Positions 6,203 to 12,187 of a DNA stretch of 12,187 nucleotides are shown here, piece after piece. The notes under the pieces were generated by a model. The model saw only the letters and a program-made list of their open reading frames with translations. It was not told the origin of the DNA and did not search any database. Both the position numbers and the translations under genes were made by a program. Within the stretch, counting starts at the first letter, position 1. Each line of letters opens with the position of its first letter. Source of the stretch: Betaproteobacteria bacterium (GTDB lineage Bacteria; Pseudomonadota; Gammaproteobacteria; Burkholderiales; Burkholderiaceae_C); NCBI GenBank assembly GCA_005884255.1, contig VBDL01000235.1, positions 1,123 to 13,309 of the forward strand, in the 5' to 3' direction.

Positions 6203-9200
6203 ATGCGCAACGATCCCCCGCCGCCGGATGCGCCGCTGCGCGCGGCGATCGAAGCGTTGCTGGCACGCGGCGGCGACCTGCTGATCGCCACCGACGAGCT
6301 GGGCCGCATCCGCTGGCGCAACGCCGCCTTCGACGCCGCCACCGGTTTGCACGGCGAGCAGGTGCTGGGGCACACACTGTTCGATCTGATCACCTCCGAC
6401 ACGCTGGCCGGGCCGCGAGAGCAGCTGCGACAGGCGATCGAGCAGCGCGCGGCGCTCGACGCGCTGGAACTTGCGCTGCCGGCCGCGGACGGTGCCGGAC
6501 CGCTGTGGGTGCGGCTGCACACGGCCGCCTTCGACGACCCCGGCGGCGGCGGCTTCGTCGGCGTGCTGCACGACCACCGCGTGCAGCACCGCGAGCGGCT
6601 GGAGGCGCGGCGCCTGGCCGAGCTCTTGGACATGGCGCAGGAATTCGGCCGCCTGGGCGTGTGGGAACGCGAGATCCCGGCAGGCGTTGGCCATTGGGAC
6701 CGCCATGTCTTCCGCATGTTCGACATGGACCCGAGCGAAGGCACGCCGAGCTTCGACGTGGCCTCGCGCCGCATCCACCCCGACGATCAGTTGCGCGGCT
6801 ACTACCTCGAGTCGACGCGCAAGCCCGGCCGCTATGCGCGGCGCTACCGCGTGATCGGCCGCGACGGCATGGTGCGCGTGATCCATTCGCAGTGGGAGGT
6901 GCAGGCCGACCGCGAGGGCGTGCCGCGGCGCGCCGTGGGCATCATGGTCGACGACACCGAGGTCTACGAGATGGCACGCTCGCTCAGCGAGATCAATGCG
7001 CAGCTCGACCTCGCGCTGGACCTCGGCAACATCGCCGTGTGGCGCCACGACCTGGCCAGCGGCATCATGGAATACGACCATCGCGCCTGGCGCATCCTCG
7101 GCCAGCCACCGACGCCGCAGGGCTGGCCGATCGAGAAGGTGCGCGAGCTGATCCACCCCGATGACCTGCCCGCGGTGATCGAGTCCGCCGAGGAGGCGCT
7201 GCACAGCGACAAGCCGGTGGACTTCGAAGCGCGCTACCGCCACACGGACGGCAGCTGGCGCTACGTGATGACGCGCCGCGTGGTGCAGCGCAACGCCAAG
7301 GGCCAGCCCATTGCCTTCATCGGCGTCGGCCTGGACATCACCGACCGCGTGACCGACTCGCGGCGCGCGCTCGAGCTCGGCCGCCGGCTCGACGCGGTGA
7401 CGCGCGCCGCCCGGCTCGGCGTGTGGAGCCTCGCGGCCGACGGCAACGCCAGCGAATGGAACGCGCAGATGTTCGAGCTCTACGGGCTGCCGCCGGCCGC
7501 CAAGCCGCCCACGTTCAGCGAGCTGCTGCAGCGCTGCGTGCACCCGGACGACCGCGCACGCCTGCAGCGCGAAGGCTCGGCGTGGATCCACGGCGGCGAG
7601 CACGGCTTCGAGATCGAGTACCGCGTGGTGCTGCCCGACGGCTCGACGCGCTGGCTGCTCAACCGCTCCGACGTCGAGCGGCGTGCCGGCAAGCGGCGCC
7701 TGGTCGGCGTGACGATGGACGTCAGCGAACGCAAGCGCACCGAGGTCGCGCTGCAGGAGGTCAGCGCGCGCATCGCGATGGCCGCGCGCGGCGCCGGCAT
7801 CGGCACCTGGATGCTCGACGTGGCCAGCGGCGACGCCTACTGGGACGAGCAGATGTTCGCGCTGCGCGGCCTGCCGCCGCGCGACAGGGCGCCGCCGCAC
7901 GACGAGCGCATCCTGCTGATCCACCCCGAAGATCGCCAGCGCGTCATCGATGCGATGAACGAAGCCTCGCGCGGCGAGGAGCCGCAGCAGTACGAGTTCC
8001 GCGTGCGCCGCGCCGACGGCTCCTGGCGCTGGATCGCATCGCGCTCGCAGCCGGTGCGCGACGCCAGCGGCCGCGTCACGCGCGTCACCGGCGCCAACTG
8101 GGACGTGACCGACGCGCGCACTGCCGAGCTCGAGCGCCAGGAACGCCTGGCGGCGCAGCGCGAGAGCCTGGCGAAGACGCAGTTCCTCGCGCGCATGAGC
8201 CACGAGCTGCGCACGCCGCTGAACGCGGTGCTCGGCTTCACGCAGCTGCTGCTGTCGGACGACGAGCGCATCGATGTGGGCAGCCGGCGCAACCGGCTGC
8301 AGCACATCCGCTCGGCCGGCGAGCACCTGCTGTCGCTGATCAACGACGTGCTCGATCTGTCCAGCCTGCAAAGCGGCGAGATGAGGATGGCGCTGAAAGC
8401 AGTGGCGGTGGCGCCCGTGGTGCACGAGACGCTGGCGCTGGTGGAGGCCGAGGCCCGTGCGCGCGGCATCGGCTTCGAGCTGGGGCCGCTGGACGTGGTG
8501 GTGCGCGCCGATGCCACGCGGCTGCGCCAGGTGCTGCTGAACCTGCTGTCCAACGCCATCAAGTACAACCGCGACGGCGGGCGCGTGAGCATCGAGGCCG
8601 ACGAGAATGGCGGGTACGTGCGCCTGGCCGTGCGCGACACCGGGCGCGGCCTCGACGAGGAACAGATGAAGCACCTGTTCGAGCCCTTCAACCGCCTGGG
8701 TGCCGAGCGCGAAGGCATCGAGGGCACAGGCGTCGGGCTGGCCGTGGTGAAGGCGCTGGTCGAGCGCATGGGCGGCGAGATCCAGGCGCAAAGCGAACCG
8801 GGCGTGGGCAGCAGTTTCACCGTGCGTCTGGACGATGCGCGCAACGCCGCGCCGACCACCGCGCCCGGCGAGTTGTTCGAGCTGCCCGAAGATGCCAAGC
8901 CCTACAGGGGCGAGTTGCTCTACATCGAGGACAACCCGGTGAACGTGCTGATCGTCGAGGAGCTGATCGCGCGCTGCCCCGGCCTCACGCTGGCCAGCGA
9001 GCCCGACGGCACGCAAGGCGTGGCGCGCGCGAAGTCGATGCGGCCGAAGCTCGTGCTGGTGGACATGCAGCTGCCCGACTTCGACGGCTACGAGGTGCTG
9101 CGGCAGCTGCGCGCCGAGCCGGTCACTGCCGGCATTCCCTGCGTGGCCCTGTCGGCCAACGCCATGCCGGAAGACATCCAGCGCGCGCTGGCCGCCGGCT

Positions 9201-9277
9201 TCGTCGACTACTGGACCAAGCCGATCGACTTCCGCGCCTTCATGGCGTCGATCGACAACCTCTTCGCCCAAAGATGA
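6203..9277 (+). CDS. Five-PAS hybrid sensor histidine kinase with C-terminal receiver
   Basis: 1024 aa, cytoplasmic, with no membrane segment or signal peptide. Start ATG 6203 has AGGA (6192-6195) 7 nt upstream. Five PAS/PAC units follow in tandem: about 16-128, 139-256, 266-385, 393-512 and 520-640. The last four are of the PAS_3 kind, with a conserved W near the start, a (I/V)HP(D/E)D motif in each, and DGS.RW or a relative in the PAC strand. HisKA has SHELRTPLN with phospho-acceptor H667. HATPase has NLLSNAIKYN (about 779), DTGRGLDEE and GTGVGLAVV (about 841). The receiver (about 905-1022) has YIEDN, phospho-acceptor D954 in LVLVDMQLPDFDG, and K1006. No haem- or flavin-binding signature is evident, so the ligand is unknown. 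With no DNA-binding or enzymatic output it must pass phosphate or a conformational signal to another protein. Its stop overlaps the next start (ATGA), making that gene the obvious partner. Confidence 0.93.
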   Translation: MRNDPPPPDAPLRAAIEALLARGGDLLIATDELGRIRWRNAAFDAATGLHGEQVLGHTLFDLITSDTLAGPREQLRQAIEQRAALDALELALPAADGAGPLWVRLHTAAFDDPGGGGFVGVLHDHRVQHRERLEARRLAELLDMAQEFGRLGVWEREIPAGVGHWDRHVFRMFDMDPSEGTPSFDVASRRIHPDDQLRGYYLESTRKPGRYARRYRVIGRDGMVRVIHSQWEVQADREGVPRRAVGIMVDDTEVYEMARSLSEINAQLDLALDLGNIAVWRHDLASGIMEYDHRAWRILGQPPTPQGWPIEKVRELIHPDDLPAVIESAEEALHSDKPVDFEARYRHTDGSWRYVMTRRVVQRNAKGQPIAFIGVGLDITDRVTDSRRALELGRRLDAVTRAARLGVWSLAADGNASEWNAQMFELYGLPPAAKPPTFSELLQRCVHPDDRARLQREGSAWIHGGEHGFEIEYRVVLPDGSTRWLLNRSDVERRAGKRRLVGVTMDVSERKRTEVALQEVSARIAMAARGAGIGTWMLDVASGDAYWDEQMFALRGLPPRDRAPPHDERILLIHPEDRQRVIDAMNEASRGEEPQQYEFRVRRADGSWRWIASRSQPVRDASGRVTRVTGANWDVTDARTAELERQERLAAQRESLAKTQFLARMSHELRTPLNAVLGFTQLLLSDDERIDVGSRRNRLQHIRSAGEHLLSLINDVLDLSSLQSGEMRMALKAVAVAPVVHETLALVEAEARARGIGFELGPLDVVVRADATRLRQVLLNLLSNAIKYNRDGGRVSIEADENGGYVRLAVRDTGRGLDEEQMKHLFEPFNRLGAEREGIEGTGVGLAVVKALVERMGGEIQAQSEPGVGSSFTVRLDDARNAAPTTAPGELFELPEDAKPYRGELLYIEDNPVNVLIVEELIARCPGLTLASEPDGTQGVARAKSMRPKLVLVDMQLPDFDGYEVLRQLRAEPVTAGIPCVALSANAMPEDIQRALAAGFVDYWTKPIDFRAFMASIDNLFAQR

Positions 9278-9798
9278 CACGCAATCAAAGCCGGCAGGCC
9301 AGCGCGGCGCGCTTCTCGGAGCAAGTGCGCCTGTTCGTCGCCTGGGCCGACGGCTCGGCGTCGGCCGAGCGTCTGAGCGCCCGTGTGGCGCTGCGCCGCG
9401 TGCTCGCGCTGTACGCGGCGGCGCTGGAACTGCCGCAGCCGTGGAGCGTGGGCGTGAGCATGCAGGACGCACCGCCCTCCCCGGCTGCCGAGCGGGTGCA
9501 GGCGGTGCGTCAGCGCGCCGCGGCGATCCCGCTGCAGCACTACGGCGAGATCTTCAGCCCGCTGCTGATGCCGCCGGAGCCGCCGGTGGTGGGCGACCTG
9601 GCCGACGACCTGGTCCACATCTACCGCGACGTCGCACTCGGCCAGAGCCTGTACGAGGCCGGCCGCTGCGACGACGCCATCTGGCAATGGGGCTCCGGCT
9701 TCCAGACCCACTGGGGTCAGCATGCGGCCTCGGCGATCCGCGCGCTGCATTGCTATTTGTCGCAGGAAGATCCGAGCGGCTTGCTCAGCGACACGTAG
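9274..9798 (+). CDS. DUF5063 family protein, translationally coupled to the kinase
   Basis: 174 aa. The ATG at 9274-9276 overlaps the kinase TGA (9275-9277). The open frame extends far upstream, but that part is a shadow of the kinase gene. The protein matches the DUF5063 pattern as I recall it: FVAWADG near the N-terminus, LYAAALELPQP, YGEIFSPL, the hallmark VGDLADDLVHIYRDV, AIWQWGSGFQTHWGQHA, then a closing helix with ALH. It is predicted to be soluble and mostly helical, with no signal peptide and no known catalytic motif; the family function is unknown. The overlap implies matched production with the multi-PAS kinase, so I infer a role in that pathway, possibly as a receiver-binding partner. 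The stop codon TAG (9796-9798) is provided by the palindromic repeat that follows. Confidence 0.85.
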   Translation: MTRNQSRQASAARFSEQVRLFVAWADGSASAERLSARVALRRVLALYAAALELPQPWSVGVSMQDAPPSPAAERVQAVRQRAAAIPLQHYGEIFSPLLMPPEPPVVGDLADDLVHIYRDVALGQSLYEAGRCDDAIWQWGSGFQTHWGQHAASAIRALHCYLSQEDPSGLLSDT

Positions 9799-9860
9799 GG
9801 TGGGCTTCAGCCCACCGTGCGATGTCGCAACGGCGCTCGTGGGCTGAAGCCCACCCTACG
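9794..9860. repeat. REPIN-like palindromic repeat between converging genes, likely bidirectional terminator
   Basis: Two perfect 22-nt inverted arms (9794-9815 and 9839-9860) are separated by a 23-nt centre. Each arm is itself a hairpin: GGTGGGCT-TC-AGCCCACC at 9799-9816, and GTGGGCT-GA-AGCCCAC at 9839-9854. The centre contains a small stem, TGCGA-TG-TCGCA (9818-9829). The core, TAGGGTGGGCTTCAGCCCACC-like, resembles the widespread REP family mobilised by RAYT (IS200-like Y1) transposases; this is from memory of the family. No transposase gene is in the window, so this would be a non-autonomous copy. The CGTAGGG at each outer end supplies the TAG stop of the gene entering from that side. The structure could stop transcription both ways. 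Confidence 0.85.
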
Positions 9861-11904
9861 CGAGAGTTTCTTCCAGCAGCCCCTTTGCCCGCAGCATCGG
9901 CTCCACGACCGGCGCGCGCCCGCGGAAGGCCTTGAACGCCGCGCCCGGCTCGATGGAGTCGCCGCTCGAGTAGATGAAGCGGCGCAGGCGCTGCGCTACC
10001 TCGGCGTCGAACAGATCGCCGGCTTCCTTGAAGGCATCGAAGCCGTCGGCGTCGAGCACCTCGGCCCACAGGTAGACGTAGTAGCCCGCCGCATAGCCGG
10101 AGCCGGCGAACAGGTGCTGGAAGTGCGGCAGCCGATGGTTGATGCCGACGCCCGGCGGCAGCCCGATGTCCTGCAGCACCGCCTGTTCGAAGGCGGTGAT
10201 GTCGGTCACCGGCTCGGCCGACGCGTGCGCCGCCATGTCGACCAGCGCGCTCGCGGTGTAGCGCGCCGTCTCGTAGCCCTGGCCGAAGCGGCGCGCCGCT
10301 TCGATCTTGCGGATCAGCGCCTCGGGGATCGGCTCATCGGTCTGGAAGTGGCGCGCGTGGCGCTGCAGCACCTCGCGCTCGCCGAGCCAGTTCTCGAACA
10401 GCTGCGACGGCAGCTCGACGAAATCGCGCAGCACGTTGGTGCCCGACAGGCGCTCGAAGGTCACGTCGGACAAGAGGCCATGCAGGCCGTGGCCGAACTC
10501 GTGGAACAGCGTGCGTGCGTCGTCGAAGCTCAGCAGCGTCGGCACGCCGGGCGCGCCCTTGGCGAAGTTGTTGTTGTTGATGATCACCGGCAGCACGCGC
10601 TCGCCGGGCGCCGAGCCGGTGTTGCGCGATTGCCAGCGGAAGCCGTTCATCCACGCGCCGCTGCGCTTGGAGGTGCGCGCGAAGTTGTCGTGCAGGAACA
10701 CGCCGCGCAGCGCGCCGTCGGCATCGCGCACTTCGTAGACCTGCACGTCGGGGTGATAGGTCTCGATGTCGCCGCGCAGCACGAACTGCACGCCGAACAG
10801 GCGCTGCGCGCAATCGAAGGCCGCGGCCACCACGCGTTGCAGCGGGAAGTAGGGCTTGGTCTGCGCCTCGTCGAGGTCGTAGCGCGCCTTGCGCAGGCGC
10901 TCGGCGTGGAAGCGCCAGTCCCAGGCCTCGATGTCGGCGGCCTCGCCGTTGCCCTTCAGGAAGGCCTGCAGCTCCGCGCGCTCGCGCTCGGCCGCCGTGC
11001 GCGCGCGCTGCCACACGCGCTGCAGCAGGTCCTGCACCGCGCTTTGCGTGCCGGCCATCGAGTCGGCCAGCGCGTAGTCGGCAAAGGTGGCGTAGCCGTG
11101 GAGCGCCGCCTGCTCGCGGCGCAGCGCCAGCGTCTCGACGACGAGGGCGCGGTTGTCGGTCGCGCCGCCGCGCTCGCCGCGGCCGACCCACGCGCGCCAC
11201 GCCTGCTCGCGCAGGTCGCGCCGCGTCGAGAAGGTGAGGAAGGGCACGATGTGCGAGCGGCTGAGCGTGATCACATGGGCGTCGTCGCCTTCGATCTTGC
11301 GTTCGATCGCGGCCTGACGTGCTGCCGCGCGCACGAACGCCGGCAGCCCCGCAAGCTCGGCCTCGCTGCGCAGCACCAGCCTGAATTCGGTCTCGTCGGC
11401 CAGCACGTTCTGCGCGAACTGCGTGCCGAGCTCGGCCAGGCGCTCCATCACCTGTGCGTAGCGCTGCTGTGCCGCCGGCGCCAACTTCGCGCCGGCGCGC
11501 ACGAAGTCGAGGTGCACGCGCTCGAGCAGGCGCAGTTGCTCCGCAGCGAGGCCCAGCGCCTGGCGCTCGCCATGCAGCGCATCGATGCGCTTGAACAGCG
11601 CGGCGTGCATGTACACCGCATTGGCATGCGCGGCCAGCGGCGCCAGCGCCGGCGAGGTTTCCGACGCGCACAGGTTGTGGAACAGCGCATCGATGCGCGC
11701 CAGCAACCGGCCGCTACGGTCGAACGCGGCCAGCGTGTTGTCGAAGGTGGGCGGCGCGGCCTGCGCGGCGATGGCGTCGAGCTCGGTGCGGTGCTCGGCC
11801 AGCGCCTGCGTGAAGGCGGGCTTGAAGTGCTCGGCGTGCACTTGCGTGAAGGGCGGAAGGCCGAAGGGCGTGTCCCAGGGGTACAGCAGCGGGTTGTTGC
11901 TCAT
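9856..11904 (-). CDS. dcp: Peptidyl-dipeptidase Dcp (M3 family zinc metallopeptidase)
   Basis: 682 aa, matching the usual Dcp length of about 680. I start it at ATG 11904 (MSNNPLLYPWDTP), with GAGG (11917-11914) 9 nt upstream; a start 21 codons earlier would run into the neighbour's 3' end and adds an unconserved stretch. Zinc site HEFGH is at 468-472 (ligands H468 and H472, catalytic E469), and the third ligand is probably E497 in DFVELPSQ. Dcp rather than oligopeptidase A is favoured by the N-terminal pattern (HFKPAFTQALAEHRTELDAI), by WDWRFHAERLRKARYDLDEAQ-type spacing, by YHPDVQVYEV, and by FARTSKRSGAWMNGF. The C-terminal GYAAGYYVYLW is also conserved. The enzyme removes C-terminal dipeptides from peptides in late protein turnover. 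There is no signal peptide, so it is cytoplasmic. The TAG stop (9858-9856) lies in the end of the REPIN-like repeat. It follows the unknown upstream gene by 31 bp, probably in one operon. Confidence 0.93.
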   Translation of the reverse strand: MSNNPLLYPWDTPFGLPPFTQVHAEHFKPAFTQALAEHRTELDAIAAQAAPPTFDNTLAAFDRSGRLLARIDALFHNLCASETSPALAPLAAHANAVYMHAALFKRIDALHGERQALGLAAEQLRLLERVHLDFVRAGAKLAPAAQQRYAQVMERLAELGTQFAQNVLADETEFRLVLRSEAELAGLPAFVRAAARQAAIERKIEGDDAHVITLSRSHIVPFLTFSTRRDLREQAWRAWVGRGERGGATDNRALVVETLALRREQAALHGYATFADYALADSMAGTQSAVQDLLQRVWQRARTAAERERAELQAFLKGNGEAADIEAWDWRFHAERLRKARYDLDEAQTKPYFPLQRVVAAAFDCAQRLFGVQFVLRGDIETYHPDVQVYEVRDADGALRGVFLHDNFARTSKRSGAWMNGFRWQSRNTGSAPGERVLPVIINNNNFAKGAPGVPTLLSFDDARTLFHEFGHGLHGLLSDVTFERLSGTNVLRDFVELPSQLFENWLGEREVLQRHARHFQTDEPIPEALIRKIEAARRFGQGYETARYTASALVDMAAHASAEPVTDITAFEQAVLQDIGLPPGVGINHRLPHFQHLFAGSGYAAGYYVYLWAEVLDADGFDAFKEAGDLFDAEVAQRLRRFIYSSGDSIEPGAAFKAFRGRAPVVEPMLRAKGLLEETLA

Positions 11905-11935
11905 GGTGTGAGGCCTCGTGGGCCGGAGGTGGGAT

Positions 11936-12187
11936 TCATTTGCCGCGCTGGATGGCGATCTCGTCATCCTCGCGGTAGCGGCGGTCGCCGCATTGCGTCT
12001 TCCACTGGTTGGCGGCGGCCTGCCAGGCCGTCGCGTCGGCCACCAGGGCGGCGTTGCGCCGGTTGTAGTCGTCGATGCGCGCGTCGCGCGCCAGCACGCG
12101 CTCGTTGAAGCCCTTGATGGCCTCTTCGCTCGTGCGGTCCAGCGTGTCGCGCGCCGCGGTGATGGCCTCGCCCTCGGCGAGGATCTC
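11936..12187 (-). CDS. Unknown protein, C-terminal 83 residues (5' end off window)
   Basis: Read from the right edge to TGA 11938-11936, the frame is open throughout and gives 83 residues beginning EILAEGEAITAARD and ending EDDEIAIQRGK. It is highly charged and helical, and looks like a coiled coil (FNERVLARDARIDDYNRRNAAL) followed by a short tail with a single Cys (QCGDRRYRED). I do not recognise the family. Codon use matches the neighbours. It ends 31 bp before the dcp start on the same strand, so the two are likely cotranscribed. The N-terminus, where a signal peptide or a defining domain might be, is not in the window. Confidence 0.7.
   Translation of the reverse strand, partial: EILAEGEAITAARDTLDRTSEEAIKGFNERVLARDARIDDYNRRNAALVADATAWQAAANQWKTQCGDRRYREDDEIAIQRGK

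Noticed and set aside
7423..9273. Upstream part of the open frame that contains DUF5063
   Set aside because: The DUF5063 similarity begins only at ATG 9274. The rest is an out-of-frame Arg/Ala-rich reading of the kinase gene.
6113..9472. Very long minus-strand open frame (1119 codons) antisense to the five-PAS kinase
   Set aside because: It is the high-GC mirror of a clearly real gene with kinase motifs on the plus strand. Its translation is His/Arg/Ala/Val-rich without domain motifs, and no start signal or family match is seen.
9794..9860. CRISPR array or phage attachment site
   Set aside because: There is only one inverted pair, with no direct repeat/spacer series, and the arms are palindromic REP-type hairpins. 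No integrase or tRNA gene is nearby.
11905..11967. N-terminal extension of Dcp by 21 residues
   Set aside because: The extension overlaps the end of the upstream gene. ATG 11904 has a ribosome site and gives the usual Dcp N-terminus.
9817..12108. Long plus-strand open frame (763 codons) antisense to dcp
   Set aside because: The opposite strand encodes Dcp with its HEFGH zinc motif. The plus-strand product is low-complexity and lacks motifs, and it also crosses into the neighbouring gene.

Overview
The window is GC-rich (roughly 70% by eye), with dense genes, strong G/C third-position bias and protein families typical of betaproteobacteria. A Burkholderiales bacterium of the Rubrivivax/Methylibium/Piscinibacter kind is the best guess. 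This is inferred from composition and gene content; no rRNA or other phylogenetic marker is present.

Layout. (1) 1-933, minus: start of an acyl-CoA carboxylase subunit carrying an N-terminal biotinyl domain and then a carboxyltransferase domain; it runs off the left edge. (2) 1049-2938, plus, divergent: an exported/membrane TPR protein with a cytoplasmic GGDEF (diguanylate cyclase) domain. (3) 3065-5674, plus: a soluble hybrid histidine kinase with a receiver domain whose reading frame has no stop and continues into a complete CurA/YncB-type MDR oxidoreductase, which also has its own ATG and Shine-Dalgarno at 4634. (4) 5682-5975, minus: a small secreted Lys-rich protein, with a terminator-shaped hairpin in its leader. 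(5) 5976-6202: an intergenic regulatory region with repeated GTAA-containing motifs. (6) 6203-9277, plus: a five-PAS hybrid histidine kinase with a terminal receiver, coupled by an ATGA overlap to (7) 9274-9798, a DUF5063 protein. (8) 9794-9860: a REPIN-like palindromic repeat whose two ends supply the stop codons of both converging genes. (9) 9856-11904, minus: peptidyl-dipeptidase Dcp, preceded by (10) 11936-12187, minus: the 3' end of an unknown gene, probably in the same operon.

Functionally the centre is a signalling block: one c-di-GMP synthase and two hybrid kinases in the same orientation. The flanks are ordinary metabolism and peptide turnover. Both kinases end in receiver domains without a DNA-binding output, so their targets must be other proteins. 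The most unusual points are the kinase-receiver/oxidoreductase continuous frame, the kinase-DUF5063 coupling, and the repeat that ends two genes at once. No clear new defence or mobile system is visible.
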